Part shown: in pieces, positions 10,957 to 23,515 of the stretch | How the letters are laid out: every line of letters starts with the position of its first letter | Position numbering within the stretch: the stretch's first letter is position 1 | DNA from: Posidonia oceanica | Lineage: Eukaryota > Streptophyta > Magnoliopsida > Alismatales > Posidoniaceae | DNA length: 64,000 nt | Assembly (NCBI GenBank): GCA_037176725.1 | Contig: JAZBRS010000049.1 | Span: 13,596,001 to 13,660,000 of the forward strand | Reading direction: 5' to 3' | Position numbers and translations under genes: made by a program | Notes under the pieces: generated by a model | Seen by the model: the letters and a program-made list of their open reading frames with translations, nothing else | Told to the model about the DNA's origin: nothing | Database searches by the model: none

Positions 10957-12413
10957 GGCGTAGGCCGTAGGATGAAGTAGGCAGATGCTGCAGAGCTCGA
11001 AGGTACCTGTTATCAATGTTGCAGACAGTCAGATCACACAGGCATATAATCTCTAACAGAAAGCAGAATCTGAGGTTGATAAAGCAGTTCAATATATATT
11101 CAGCAGTTAATATCAGAACAGAGTAGTTAAGCACAGATAAGCAAAGGAAATCTGTAGCAGTCTTGTGGACACGGGGGCAAGGACCGGCAGGAGATCTGGA
11201 CCAGCACAGCCTGAGCGGCGTCAACACGTTGTTGGCAAGAAGTACTGTCTCAGAGTCGAAGCGAGTTGCAGAGCGGAATGATTGTGAAGAAGGAAGGGAT
11301 GATTGGAGATGTATGTATGCGCGATGCAGGTTGATATGTTTAAGAGATGATTAGTATGCTTTGGTGCCCTCAACATACGAAGTGCTTTGGTGCCTGCTGC
11401 AGAGGAAGGGAGTGGTCCTTGACTCACTGGGCCCTACTTGGACTCTTAGCTTGTTGGTGGCACTCCGGAACGGGTGTTGGCAGTATACAGGTGGTGGTGT
11501 GGTGAGGACAGGCTACTTGCCGAACTCTCAGGACCTACACCTACTCTTTCTGCTCTCTTTTTTTGATTTCTCCCTCATGGGTATGCAGTCTTTCTCTGCC
11601 CCTGGCTAGGAGATGGTAAGTGTTTGCTTTTGGAGGGAGGTGGTAGACCTTTTTCAGCTTACACCCTTGGATCTTTTGTAAGGTACGGGGGGATGATATT
11701 GCCTGTATTTTCTGGTTGATCCTTGTCTGACCCTTTTCTCTTCTTCTTTTTTTTCGCTTTTTTGCTTGCTTTTTCTCTTCTCTCTTTTTTTTCTGTTTTT
11801 GTTTGCTTGGTTGATTTCTTTTTTCTATTTTTTTTCACAGGCTTTTGCTATCCCCATTTTGGAGGTAAAAAGAAGGGTGTTTGGGTTGTAATGGATGTGG
11901 GCTTTGGGTCTGCTATGTGATGGGTAGAAAGAGCAAGGTTAGACTGCACACCCCTATCTCTAGGGCCGGCTTCTCTCTTCGTCTTCTGTTCCTTGGATGT
12001 GCCCAAGCCTAGATGTCTATTCTCACTTTTTCAAACTCACATCCTAGCATTTTTTCTCCCTCAGAGGTGTATGTCCTTACGAGTTTAGGGAGTTCGCCTG
12101 TCCTGATTGATGGTGGCTCCCTCACTAGCTAAGACATCTGAGTAGTGCTGGGTGAGGCAGGGTGGACTCTTTCCAGAGCAGGCAAGCACTTCCAGTTTTC
12201 ATCACTGGGCAAAAGATGCGATGCATGATTTGAAGGGATGACGATGATGATTTGAAAAGAGATGATGCATGAGTAGGATAGAGGAAGCATAAGCGGATGT
12301 TCAAGAACAAAAGTAAGAGGCAAGATAGAAGATGCAGGTAGGATGAGAATGTAAGGAGTGAGATTGTAAATGTATAGGTGGGAGAAGAGTATCTGCAACG
12401 AGGCCGCCTTCGG
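10957..12413. other. Untranslated spacer of B between integrase and the plant-mobile-domain ORF
   Basis: About 1.45 kb with no conserved coding sequence. The + strand is T/pyrimidine-rich at 11550-11850, hence purine-rich in element sense. A short open stretch at 11163-11227 (minus) could be an upstream exon of the ORF, but no homology supports it. Confidence 0.4.
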
Positions 12414-13600
12414 CTACTGATAGTACTTCTTGAGGTAGCAGAGGTTGACGGGCTCAGACTGCTCGACCTGATCCATATCCTCAAGAGTTATAGTACCGCC
12501 TGAAAAGACATGTTTGACCACAAAGGGGCCACGCCAGTTAGCTCAGAATTTCCCTCGACCATCAGGCAAGTGAATGGCGCGCAGAACAAGGTCCCCTATC
12601 TGGAATCCTCTTAGCTGAACTTTCTTCAAGTAAGACCTGGCCATTCTCTTTTGGTAGCAGTGAGCATTATGCATAGCTTGCAGCCTATGCTCATCAATCA
12701 GATTCAGTTGGACGCAGTGGTCTTCGATCCATTCTGCTTCATCCAACTCAGCTTCGCGTAGGATCTGTAGTGAGGGGATCTCTACCTCGATGGGTAGCAC
12801 CGCTTCCATGCCATACACCAGAGAGTATGGGGTGGCGCCTGTTGAAGTGCGGACAGATGTTCTATACGCCCAGAGTGCGTAAGGAAGCTTGTTCTGCCAG
12901 TCCTTATGAGTTTCCGCCATCTTCTTCAAGATTTTGACCAGATTTTTGTTGGCAGACTCCACTGCACCGTTCATCTGCGGCCGGTAAGGTGAAGATCTGT
13001 GATGTTTGATACTGAAGCTCTGCAGATAGTCTTCGATCCTCTTAGCAATGAAATTTGTGCCATTGTCAGATATAATTGCATGTGGGACCCCGTACCGGGC
13101 TATGATATTGTTTCTAATGAACTTTTCTGTAGCCACGACAGTCACCGTTTTGTAGGAGGTCGCTTCCACCCACTTAGTGAAGTAATCAATCGCTACCAGA
13201 ATGTAACGATGACCATTAGAAGTTGGAGGGTGGATGGCGCCAATGACATCAATCCCCCAGGTGGAGAAGGGCCACGGTGACGACATACTGTGCAGTTCTT
13301 GAGGGGGCGCTCGAATAAAGTTGCCATGGACTTGGCAATTATGGCATCTGCGCACAAATCAGCAGCAGTCTGCTTCCATAGTTAGCTAGTAGTATCCTTG
13401 CAGCATTATCTTCTTGGCTAGGAGGACGCCATTCATGTGCGGGCCGCAGGTCCCCGCATGCACTTGAAGCATCAGCACATCAGCCTCTGATTTGTTCGAG
13501 CAGTGCAGGAGCATTTGATTGTATGATCTCTTGTACAACTGTCCCACCCCTAATACATACTTTGACGCTAGACGCATTAGAGTTCTCTTGTCTACTGCTG
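12414..13600 (-). pseudogene. Integrase of element B
   Basis: Inserts element cDNA into nuclear DNA. The N-terminal zinc region ends in RRCHNCQVHG. The catalytic core has the DDE residues in GIDVIGAIH, ISDNGTNF and NGAVESANKN. The C-terminal part has GFQIGDLVLR, GPFVV and ends LKKYYQ before TAG 12414-12416. Interruptions are TAG at 13386-13388 (in GYYW, Trp codon), TGA shortly after (Arg codon before FVRRCHNC) and TGA at 12543 (KFR, Arg codon). All three are single transitions. There is no chromodomain, which fits the Tat lineage. Confidence 0.88.
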
Positions 13601-13760
13601 AGGTACCAGGTGGAAAGCTGCCAGACTCCAAGAAAGCTTTTATGTCTTTGTACCAGGGCTGCTCCTCTATTGTTGAATCTGCCTCTTCAATGCTCATACA
13701 GTGTGCAGGCTGCTCAATGCGAGTAACAGATACATCCACTGTGCTGTCTTCAGGTATGCT

Positions 13761-14141
13761 GAGCCAGGACGCTAGGGTTGCTAATGCATCTGCATATGCG
13801 TTCCTTGCTCGGTTCATGTATGCAAAACGGATGCTTGCAAATTGTTCTATCAGCTTCAGCAGGTGTTCATGATAGGGCAATAGCTTCGGATCTTTTGTTT
13901 TCCACTCGCCATTGACTTGAGAGATCACTGGCATAGCATCGCCATGCACTAGCAGCTTCTGCACCTCATGCTCAAGGGCGACATTCAGTCCTAGGATGCA
14001 TGCCTCGTACTCTACTTCGTTGTTGGTGCATTTGAAGGTCAGCTTCCTGGAGAAGGGAATCATCTGTCCCTGAGGCGTTGTCAGCACTGCGCTTACGCCT
14101 CGGCCTTTCTTGTTCACAGCACCATCGAAGTATAACTGCCA
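13761..14141 (-). pseudogene. Second, archaeal-type RNase H of element B
   Basis: The extra RNase H that marks the Tat branch. It starts at LYFDGAVNKKG with the first catalytic Asp, continues with NNEVEYEACILGL and VHGDAMPV, and ends at NAYADALATLASWL carrying the last acidic residue. It lies between the retroviral-type RNase H and integrase in the open frame 13386-14408, whose domain part contains no stop. Confidence 0.85.
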
Positions 14142-14209
14142 TTGCTCCTGATCTTCAGAGTCCTCCATTGCAAGCAGAATGTCTTCATCTAGAAACTGCA
14201 TTTGGAGTG

Positions 14210-14786
14210 GCTGATATTCGGGCAGTGGGAGATCAGCAAGATGGTCTGCCATAGCTTGGCCCTTCATAGACTTCTGAGTGTCAAAGGTGATGTTGTACTG
14301 AGACAGTAGCACCTGCCACTTAACACATCTGCCTACCATGGCCGGTTTTTGAAAGAGGAACTTGATAAGATCATGCCGGCACAAGAGCTGAACTGGGTAT
14401 GCCATCATGTAGTGCCTTAATTTCTATGCAGCCCAGACAAGGGATAGGCAGGTCTTCTCTATTGTACTGTACCTGGCTTCGCATTCATTGAACTTCTTGC
14501 TCAGGTAGTAAATGGCGCACTCCTTTCGACCAGATTCGTCATGTTGGCCCAAGACGGCGCCCATGGAATGCTGCGTGGTAGAAAGGTAGAGAAGTAAGGG
14601 TCTCCTTGGAGTGGGGGGAACCAAGACAGGAGGCTTAATCAGCAGCTGCTTGATCTTGGCAAATGCAGCCTGACACTCCTCGCTCCAATGAATCTGTGCA
14701 TTCTTCTTCAGGAGCTTAAATATGGGTTCACAGATGGGCATTAGCTGTGCAATGAAGCGACTGATGTATTGTAAACGCCCAAGCAA
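14210..14786 (-). pseudogene. Retroviral-type RNase H and connection region of element B
   Basis: Degrades RNA in the RNA:DNA hybrid. The segment 14424-14786 reads LGRLQYISRFIAQL and PLLLYLSTTQHSMGAVLGQ and ends at SLVWAA followed by TAG 14424-14426, where a Gln codon (CAG) is expected before KLRHYM. The same frame continues through FDTQKSMKGQAMADHLADLP. The connection to reverse transcriptase is frameshifted near 14810, because the two open frames overlap between 14741 and 14786. Confidence 0.82.
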
Positions 14787-16360
14787 GCCTCTGACCTCCT
14801 TTTCAGTCCGAGGGGAGGCATATCCACGATGGCTTTGGCCTTCATCGGGTCCACTTCAATCCCCCTTTGGCTAACAATGTAGCCCAGCAGTTTGCCAGAT
14901 GACACCCTGAATACACATTTGTTGGGGTTCAGGTGCAGCTTGTATTTTCGTAGACGGGTAAAGAGTTTCTTCAGACAGGCAAGATGATCTTCAGGCTCTT
15001 TGGTTTTAGCAATCATGTCGTCTACATAGACCTCCACTTCTTGGTGCATGAGGTCATGAAATAGTGCAGTCATGGCCCTCTGATAGGTTGCGCCAGCATT
15101 CTTCAGCCCGAACGGCATGACTTGGTAGCAGAAGACTCCCCAAGGGGTGATGAATGAAGTCTTTTCCATGTCTTCTTCTGCCATTTTGATCTGATTATAT
15201 CCAGAAAAGCCGTCCATGAAGGAGAGCATCTTGTGGTCCGCTGTATTGTCGATTAGGACGTCAATGTGAGGTAATGGGAAGTCGTCCTTGGGACTCACCT
15301 TGTTCAGGTCCCTATAGTTGATGCAGATCTGGACGCGGCCATCTTTCTTGGGCACAGGTACAATGTTTGCCAGCCACTCAGGATAAAGGACGACCTTGAA
15401 GAAATTGACTCTGTGCTGTTTCATGATCTCTTCTTTGATCATAAGTAGCCACTGCGGTCGCCATCTTCTCAATTTCTGCTTTACTGGCTTGGCATCTAGA
15501 TCCAGAGATAGATTGTGCACCACTATCTCTATGTCAAGGCCAACCATATCTTCATAACTCCAGACGAAGACATCCGCATATTCTTTTAGGAATGTGATGA
15601 ATTCTGCTCGAGCCTGGGGGGACAGCTGGGCACTGATGCAGACTTCTCTGACTTCCTCAGCTGTGCCGATGTTGACAACCTCTGTTTCTTCTTCAACATG
15701 GAGGTTGGGACCTTCTGGGTCGTCGTCATAAGGCCGGAACTCGGGCAATGGTTCGTCAGTCTCGTCCTCACCTATATCATCCTCCTCCCCATAAGCAATA
15801 AGTTCCGAGAGGATCTCTTTCTCAAAAGAAGGATTTGCGATGTCGAAAGAGTGTATGTGTTCTGCTGCTTGGCCCTGGTGACGCTTCAGGATGGTCACGC
15901 TTACTCGAGTATTCTTGTAGCCTCGGTGCGCGACCTCCGTCCTAGCAACTTCTTCTATCTGCTCTGGCCTGACTGATTCTGCTGAGTGCTCTGCTGATTC
16001 TGCTGAGGGCCTTGCTAATTCTACTGAGTGCTCTGCTGCTTCTACTGAGGGCCTTGCTGATTCTGTCACTGATACTGCTGATGGCCATGCTACTAAGGCT
16101 GCTAATGATTCTGTTACTGATTCTGCTTTCTGCTCTCCTATTGCTGCTGTTTGGACTGCTAGTGCTTCCTCCTCTGAATCTTTTGGTGTGCTCGTGGAGG
16201 GTATGCCGGACTGGCGGCTGATCTGGGCACTGCCGCTTGCTACACTGCCTAAGTGAGGCATGTGCTGTACAAACCACCTAGACCCGCCTTTTGGTTGGAA
16301 GGTAATGAGCTCATCTGGTCTAAGGGAGTCCGGTACTACTGAGTCTTCTTCCAGGACCAT
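14741..16360 (-). pseudogene. Reverse transcriptase region of element B
   Basis: Copies element RNA into DNA. The open stretch of 539 codons has an acidic N-terminal part and then the polymerase: WLANIVPVPKKDGRVQICINYRDLN, PKDDFPLPHIDVLID, FMDGFSGYNQIKM, FGLKNAGATYQRAM, the catalytic YVDDMIAKTK (Asp-Asp), KCVFRVSSGKLLGYIVSQRG and VDPMKAKAI. It is in the same frame as gag-protease upstream, so the polyprotein was one long frame. The C-terminus leaves the family pattern at about 14810 (VDMPPLGLKRRSE), evidence for a single-base indel there. Confidence 0.9.
15960..16085. repeat. 30-bp coding repeats in the pol linker of B
   Basis: CTGAGTGCTCTGCTGATTCT-like units encode about four copies of (A/S)E(H/S)(S/A)(V/A)E-(L/S)-ARPS on the minus strand. 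They lie N-terminal to reverse transcriptase in a low-complexity linker. The + strand reads as a Leu-rich ORF, which is an artefact. Confidence 0.65.
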
Positions 16361-17248
16361 GATAGAGGCATGGTCTTCCTACAGAGGAGGGTTTGTAGCC
16401 ATGGCTTTCCCTTTCCTTTCTGCAGTTTGGTGCTCCGCCAGGTCTTCTACTATCGACTTGAGTTGTTCTTGATAAAGTAACTCTAAGTCGGACATCCATG
16501 AATCGACCTGGGCTTCTATCGCCACTCCTTCCTCCTCATCCGAGGGTGAGTCAACGTAGTAGGCACCGGGGGCCTGCGGCTTTGGCCCGGCTGCAAGATG
16601 GATCACTGCCCTTAGTATTTGCATGGTCTGGCTCACAGGCGTGCCTGATAGCGGTAGCTTCGGCATCGGAGATCCAAACAGACTGGTCAGCGGGGCTGCA
16701 GATGGGTACGTTGCCAGGGTCATTGTTGCAGTTAGAGGGCAGGCAGAGGTGCTCTTCTGAGGGCTCAAGGGCTGGGAGACTATAGTGCTCAATTGGTCCT
16801 CTGCATTTGGTTGTGACTGTGAGAGTGCGGCCTCTGACGCCGTGGGGGCTTGCCATGAGAGTTGCTGTTTTGTGGCAGGAGGATGTGAAGCGGACTGCGC
16901 CGACTGCATTCTTGGTGATGCAGTTGTTGAAGTGGGCCGAGTCGCGCTGCTGACTGAATTGACTGACTGTCCCTCTAGAGAGAGTGACAGCGGTACTGAT
17001 GCGACTGCGACCACAGGTAGCCTGCCTGACTGTGCCAGAAGGAGTGTCTCTAACTTCTGAGCTGCTGCTGCTGCTTGTGCTTGTAATGCAGATGTGGCTG
17101 TAGAAATGTAAGAGCTTGTCAATTCTGCCACAGCGCCTGCTGAATTGTCTACTGTATCTGCTGGAGGAAGAGCCAAACAAACTGACCGTGGCGCCTCCAT
17201 GGTGACCAGAGCCTTGCTGCCAGTTGGGACTGCCTCTACTGCACCAGA
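16361..17248 (-). pseudogene. Pro/Ser/Ala-rich linker between protease and reverse transcriptase of B
   Basis: Open from 17200 to 16379 and in the same frame as both neighbours, separated only by TAG stops at 17249 and 16379. It is rich in Ala, Ser, Thr and Pro, ends in an acidic stretch (DSPSDEEEGV), then ELLYQEQLKSIVEDLAEHQ, a possible short coiled coil. In Ogre elements an intron lies between protease and polymerase. Here the frame stays open, so either the linker is translated or an intron falls within it; I cannot decide. Confidence 0.55.
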
Positions 17249-18519
17249 CTACTCCTCATTTGAGTAGTAGTCCTCAATGCAGACCCAATCGCTTGTTGGC
17301 ACCGTGACTTGATCATTTGTTGATCCCAGAACTCCTGCACTGGTGAAGTTAGTGAGGTCTCTGGGGATGGCTGGTTCCTGATCCTTCATTTGAAAGTAGT
17401 GATCTTCGTTGGGCTTGGGCTCATAACCGAGGCCTTCAGATTTCCTCCGCTCCGCCGCTACGATCGGCTCTACGATCCCCTGGCCGTGACGCCCGAGCGG
17501 TGTACCCTTTATGTAACCCCACCTGTGACATACATTCTTGACCATTCGAAAGGGATTGTTGCGAACGGCCAAGGAGTTGGTGCGTTCAAGATCAGGAATG
17601 AAGTTAACCGGCTTACACCGATTAACGCGATACAAGGCTTCGGAAGTCTCGGGGTCAAATGGGATAGTTTGTGAAGAGACAGGGGAGACTGCCTCGATCC
17701 GCTCCTTTTCAAAGTACTCCGCCATGACGACAATGACATCATCGTCGTGACGGTACTTTATCATTCGATGGAGGGTCGAGGGAAGGACCTGATGCTTGTG
17801 GAGCCAAGGGCGCCCAAGTAGAAAGTTGAAGTTTGGCTTCAAGTCGACGACATAGAATTCTACATCGAAAACAACCGGGACAATGGCAAGAGGAATAATC
17901 AGGATCCCCAGAGCATCATGGTGGGTGTTGTCAAAAGCTGTCATTCCCTTCACGGCTGGTGTGATGTCCTCGGCTTTGAATCCGAGCTTAGTTGCAGTAC
18001 GCAAGGGGCAGACGTTAAGGCCTGACCCGTTATCAACCAGCGTTAGGGGAATGCGAAAGTTTTTGAACTGAACCACGACGAACAGGGGTTGATTGTGATT
18101 AATCCCTATCGGAGGCAGCTCATCGCTTGTAAAAGAGATGACCTGGGGCTCCACAATCATCCCTACCATGCTTTCCAAGGCCGAAGGCTCAATAGATTGG
18201 GACACACGGGCGGCTTGGAACATGCGAAGAAAAGCTTCGCGGTGTTCGACAGAGGTGTGGATCAGGTCCCAAATGGTAATGTCGGCTTTGACCCTCTTAA
18301 GTTGGGAGGTTATGTCAGCTTTGGGTTGGTTTTTCTTGGCAGCAGGAGGGGTAGTTTTGGCAAGCTCTAAAGGGGTAGTGGTAGGAGATTGGGCTGCTAC
18401 AGCTTGGGCAGGGATTTGGCTTGCTACAGGTTGGTTAGAGGCCGGATCTGCTATGGGTTGGTTAGATGGCGGGGGCATAGCAGGTTCAGGGTAATTTGGC
18501 CTAACTGCCGGTGCTAGGG
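17249..18519 (-). pseudogene. Aspartic protease and G-patch of element B
   Basis: Cleaves the gag-pol polyprotein. The retropepsin-like site is LTLVDNGSGLNVCPL at about 18040 (Asp-Asn-Gly-Ser, the form common in Tat elements), followed by FLLGRPWLHKHQ. A conserved helical region comes before it (ADITIWDLIHTSVEHREAFL). Downstream a G-patch reads HRWGYIKGTPLGRHGQGI and SEGLGYEP. The open stretch ends at TAG 17249-17251 after YYSNEE, and the frame continues past it. Confidence 0.82.
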
Positions 18520-21252
18520 GTCTATAGACCCTCCCTGATCGCGTTACTTCCGCACACATTTCTGTGGCGTAGCTGTAAGGGACACGATGGGTGTCCAGGG
18601 TTAAATCAATAACCACTGGAGCACGTGCTGCGAGCACAGGAAGGGTTACAGGGGGACCTACTGGGTATTGAGGTCTATCTAAATGGTAAGGTTGTTGGGG
18701 TGGGAAGGTAGGGGCTGGCTGAGGTCTGCCTAGGAGATGTATAGGGGATTCTAGCTGAGGCCGTCCTAAGAGGTGGACAGGGGATCTAGGCTGGGCCCTA
18801 GCTAGGAGATGTACAGGGAGTTGAGCCTGAGGAAGCACAGCAGGGGGCACGAAGGAGCGCTCCAGCCTGGCACGCGGTCGGATCATGTGAACTCCCGACT
18901 CGGAGCCGGCAACTGCCGCGAGATAGAGATTGATAGGGAAAGGCTCAGAGATATTAGAAATAAGATCAGAAGGGTCTACGACAGAGGTAGTAGGCCCAGA
19001 AGGGAAGACAAAGTGAATGCCTGAGGTTCCTGTCCCTCCCAGATAAGTGTGCTCTGGTAGAGGTTGGTGGATGATGCCAGAATGAGGGGGAACAGCTGAA
19101 TGTGCAGATGCATGTGTGTGTGCTTGAGTGGATGCCTCGTGCATGTCAATCACAATCGTTCCCGATTCGATTAGGTCCTGAATAGCGTTCCGCAGGGAGT
19201 AGCAATTGTCTGTCGAGTGCCCGACGCTTCGATGGAAATTGCAGAAGAGGTTCGCCTTAAACCAATGCGGCAAAGGATTTGGGGGGGGGCGAACCTCCGA
19301 GAACTTCAGGAGCGATGTAACCTTCGGCAAGATGACCGTGAGCGGTTCCACCAGTGGGGCGAACTTCCGCTTCTCGGTGGGTGGCCTTCTTTGCCTCTGG
19401 TATGAGCCTTGCTGAATCGGTGCGGCGGGGTAGACTGGTCTAGCGGTGGTAGTGATCTGTGGTGTGGGTGGATTCCTAAGTGCAGGAGCATACACTATCT
19501 GAGCTAGGGCAGGCCGGGACGGCAAGTGAACAGGCACAGCAGGAGAGTCGACGAATGCAACAGCGGTTTTCGACGAGTCTTTCTTCTTTGGACGGTTGTT
19601 GTTGCTGCCGCTGTTGTTGTTGGAGGTGCTGTTGTTGGCACTGTTACTGCTGATCGCGGCCTGCTTAGCGAACGCAAAGAGAGCCGGGAAGTTGCCACTC
19701 CGTAAAGAACTCTCCACGCGCGCTCCAGCTCGGATAAGTGCTGCAAAAGTAGTGACTGGTTGGATGCTAAGCAGAGCCCCAAGAGATGGCTGCGCCCCTT
19801 TGATAACGATCTCAATAGACTCCTCGTCAGAGGGTCTATCTCGAACTTGTGAAGCAAGGGCGTGCCAGCGGCCGACGTACTCCCTGAACGGCTCGCTAGA
19901 ATTCTGCTTAATTACGATCAAGTCCGCCCGCTTTGGGACTAGATCGAGGTTGAAGGAGTACTGTTCCAAGAACGCCTGACTGAGGTCGTTCCAAGTCTTG
20001 ATGGTTGACATATTAAGCGATGTGAACCACTTGAGTGCCGGCCCGGTCAAGCTCTTCTAGAATAGGCAGATCAGCAACCTCTCGTCAGCCTGAAGCTGAG
20101 CGAGATCACCGTAATACGCCTTCAGGTGTGCTACGGGGTAGCCCCTACCATTGTATTTGTCGAAGTTCGGGATTTTGAACTTCGGAAGGAGTACCACCTC
20201 TAGAAAGCAGTAGAGGTCCCGAAATTGGTAGGTCTGGTGCTCAGTAACCTGCACTAGTCGTAGTGCCTTCTCCAAGACGTCCATGCGGTTGTTGATGGGG
20301 TCTGGATTTGCTACCATAGGAGAGGGATCGGCAGGGGTAGTGAGCACTTACGCCGAATGGGTCGCACCTAAGTGCTCCTTTGGATCAACCATAGCGTCGC
20401 TTGGTGGAGCAACGGGATGGCCGGCGTATCCGTGCTGGGGAACTGTGTATGCAGGGATGAATGCAGGGTTCTGGGCCTGATGCAAGGGAGGAGGGTAGAT
20501 GACATGCTATGCTGTGGGAGGGGTAGGATGCTGGAGCACCAGTTGCTGTACAGGCAGGGTGCCAGACAGTGAGCCAGTGGGGTACTGGGCTCCAGCCAGC
20601 CCAAAGGACTGACCACCAGGGGAAGAGGAACATGCTGTGCCAAGTGTTGTGCAGAAGGAGGTGGTAAACGAGCCCCCATCGTCGAAACCGTGAGTAGTTG
20701 AGATGATGGTCAAGGCAGAGGTGTAGAGGTAGATGCATGAAATGCAGGAACTGGTCTCAAAGGAACCTCAGGAACGATAGGAGCACAAGAGGGGCGAACT
20801 GATAGAGCCATGCCCTACAGTCTCTGGGCAAGCTCCATCAGGTGCTAGTACTGAGCCTCAGGTGTTCCATCAGTAGGAACGTTGAAGTGCAGTGCCGGCG
20901 AGGATTGAGAGGCAAATGGCATGGACACAGACTGTCCAAGAGGAGTAGGTGCTATAGCAAAAGTCGCAGCAGCAATAGGAGGGATGTCAAAGGCGACGTA
21001 TCCCTAGGAAGGAGGGGGCAATGGCATCTCCGAAATGCGAGTAACGGTCATCAAGATAGACTCAGCGACCGGATCTGGAGGAAAAGATGCTTGCCAGTGT
21101 TTCGGGACATACTGAGATCCTAGAGGCGTCAGGGGAGGAAACCCTGACGTCGGAGGGGGAACAAAAAGGGCTGAAGGAGCAACCGGAGGGACCGGAGCGA
21201 AAACACCCTCCGTGATAGGAGTAAAGAGAGGCTCACTGACGTACTGGGCCAT
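18520..21252 (-). pseudogene. gag of element B
   Basis: Starts at ATG 21252-21250 (MAQYVSEPLF). A low-complexity Pro-rich N-terminal half precedes the core: NFDKYNGRGYPVAHLKAYY, LTGPALKWFTSLNM, EQYSFNLD, EYVGRWHALASQVRDRPSDEES. A zinc-finger-like NLFCNFHRSVGHSTDNCYSL lies at about 19230. Stops include TAG 20845-20847 and TAG 20815-20817, where element A still reads CAG (1126-1128 and 1096-1098), and TAG 20057-20059 before KSLTGP, where A reads Gln. A frameshift lies near 20630, since the N-terminal part is in a different frame from the core. Confidence 0.85.
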
Positions 21253-22570
21253 TGCTGACCTAGAGCGCGTGAGAATAGGACTACGACGGGTATGCAAACG
21301 GCGATTCCTAATAGGAGCTATTGTCGCAAAGGCGGATAGCTTAGAAGGAGAACGGTCGCGAGCAAGGTCGCAACAAGGGTGTCAGAAAGGGTCAATACTC
21401 AAGCTCCAGCAAGGAGAACTCGCTTACCGATCACTGCTAACACAGGCAGAGACAAATAAGGATTAGAAACTGAAAGACAGATGCAAATGAGTTAAGTTAG
21501 ATGGCATGAATGATATGTATGCTTTCTAGTATGCTCCCCTCACCTATCTAGTGTGTCCTAGTAGGTGGTCTACTTCGGGTATCCCTAGGTGTACGGGTCA
21601 TCGACTTAGGTCAGAAAAAGTAGGCTCCCTGTCGAACTCTTAGCTAGAGTTGAGGAAATAATAGGGTGGTGCGTTGGTGGCCCTGACCCCACCAAAGCGT
21701 GGGCAGTACACTTCACTACACCGACACGACCCCTAGACAAAGGGGGGACAGACCGATTGACTTGGCCCACACCAAAAGCGGTGGAACAAGAGGTCGGGAC
21801 CATCCTTCGCAAACTAGTAGGTGGACTCAGATGAGAAGAATGCATGCCCTATATGATGCTTATGCAAATGCTTAGAGTTTTTTATCTTGCACATTTTATT
21901 AACCCAAGGGGGTGCAGGATTGTTTGAGGTCTCTAGTTGCTCCTAGAAGTTCTTTTTACTTGCCACTTTTAGTTAACCACAGGGAGAGCAAACAGTCTCT
22001 ACTATCCTAGGTATGGCATGTGCAAAAGGGAAGAAAATCAATCAAGTATGGCAGGCAAACAGCATACAACATAGCAAAAGGCAGGTGCATGGCATGTGCG
22101 AGTGTTCGTGAGCATGATAGTGAAGAGAAAGCATTCATCATGTCAAAAGGCATATATATAGGGCATGTGCGTGTGTAGTGACATAGCAAATGTGTAAAAG
22201 AAAGCATTCATCACTCAAAAAGCATGCATTGTTGCCAAACAAGTATGTAGACATGCATTGTGCAGGAAATAAAGCAATAATAAGTAAGCAAGATAAAGTA
22301 AGTAAAGACAGGTAAGCTGTAAAGCAAATAAGAGCAGAAGTAAGGAAATAGGCAAGTAAACAAGCAAATTGGACAAACCAGAGCAAGATGGAGCAAAAAC
22401 CAAGGCAAAAGCAGCCGAGGGGGGTACAAAACCTAAGCAAAGTAACCACGAGGTGACTTGCTAGGAGTTTGCACAGAAGAGCGACCAAAATAGGCAAAGA
22501 GGCAGACAAAGGCAAGCAGAACTGCGAAAGCGGCGAGCGAAAAGCCAAAAACGAAAGCTGGAGTCTAGCA
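21253..22570 (-). other. 5' leader of element B
   Basis: About 1.3 kb between primer site and gag with no long ORF. It aligns in blocks with the leaders of A (28351-29177) and D (57950-58272, opposite orientation), for example around CATGCCATGCAC and TGCCTTTTG. No ORF1 of the kind described upstream of gag in legume Ogre elements is visible. Confidence 0.75.
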
Positions 22571-22588
22571 TCCCCAGCGGAGTCGCCA
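22571..22588 (-). promoter_or_regulatory. Primer-binding site of element B (tRNA-Arg)
   Basis: The minus strand reads TGGCGACTCCGCTGGGGA, one base after the LTR end. This is the complement of the 3' end of plant tRNA-Arg(ACG) as I recall it (..CCCCAGCGGAGTCGCCA). A tRNA-Arg primer is typical of Ogre-type elements. Confidence 0.9.
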
Positions 22589-23394
22589 CTGTAGTAATCT
22601 CGGTGTTCAGATCGTCCATGCACACTGCCAGAAGCTCGCGTGCATCGATCGGAATCAGGCTCACTATAAGCGGCTATGTCCGAGGAGGAAGGCTCAACTC
22701 GAAAACATTTAAAACAGAGGAGAAAAGATAAGAAAAGAAGAAGATAAGACAATTCAGAGTCGCCACTGTGTCTATTATCAGAAGACAAGGAAAACCGGGG
22801 GAAATGCGTGAGTTAACACGCAAAACCAAGCAAAGGATGCAATGCAAAGCAATGCAAGAGAAAACAAATGCAGATGAATGCAAATGATATGACTCATGCC
22901 TAGGATAAGGGCAATATGGTCATTGCGGGCCAAAAGACTGGGCAAGGACTCCTGTTACGTGCTGGGAAGGTGTTAGGCACCCTCGACACGCCCGAGAATC
23001 GGTCTTCCTAGGCTTACGCTTGCATACGTAGGAGAATGCAGGTTTGAATGCCTAAATGCCAATGAATGCCTGAATGAATGCTCATAGGTGTGCTCTAAGT
23101 GATGGGATGCAATGCAGGAAAATAAACGTGCAGTCTAAGTGCTCAGCAACGCTGTCTGTGTTCCGAACTAGGCGAAACCTGGCTCGTGAGAACTCCAGGC
23201 AGTAAGCATCACTGCTCTATGTGCAAATGCTGACGGAAAAGCAAAATGGCTGTAAAACCAAGCAGTGCAGGCATCATGCAAGAGAAAACGGCATAAGACA
23301 CGCAAAACGATGCGAGAAATAGAAGCGACACGTGAAACGGTGCAAGAAAACAAAGCCAGCATGCAAAACGGTGCGAGAAAACAAGAACAGCACG

Positions 23395-23515
23395 TAAAAC
23401 GGTGCAAGAAAGCAAAGCGGGTACGCAAAACGATGCCAAAGACGAAGCGGGCACGCAAAACAGTGCCAAAAGCAAAGCGGGCATGCCAAACGGTGCCAAA
23501 GCAGGCGAAATAAAA
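23395..23515. repeat. 30-bp tandem array in the 5' LTR of B
   Basis: About four units of the array seen at 2590-2815. Both arrays descend from one template at insertion, so the difference arose later. Confidence 0.8.

Noticed and set aside
11163..11227. Upstream exon of the plant-mobile-domain ORF in B
   Set aside because: Only an open stretch with an acceptor-like AG at 11007; no donor of quality and no homology.
15942..16277. Ser/Arg-rich and Leu-rich ORFs opposite or out of frame to the pol linker
   Set aside because: Shadows of the 30-bp repeat that encodes Ala/Glu/Ser units in the pol frame.
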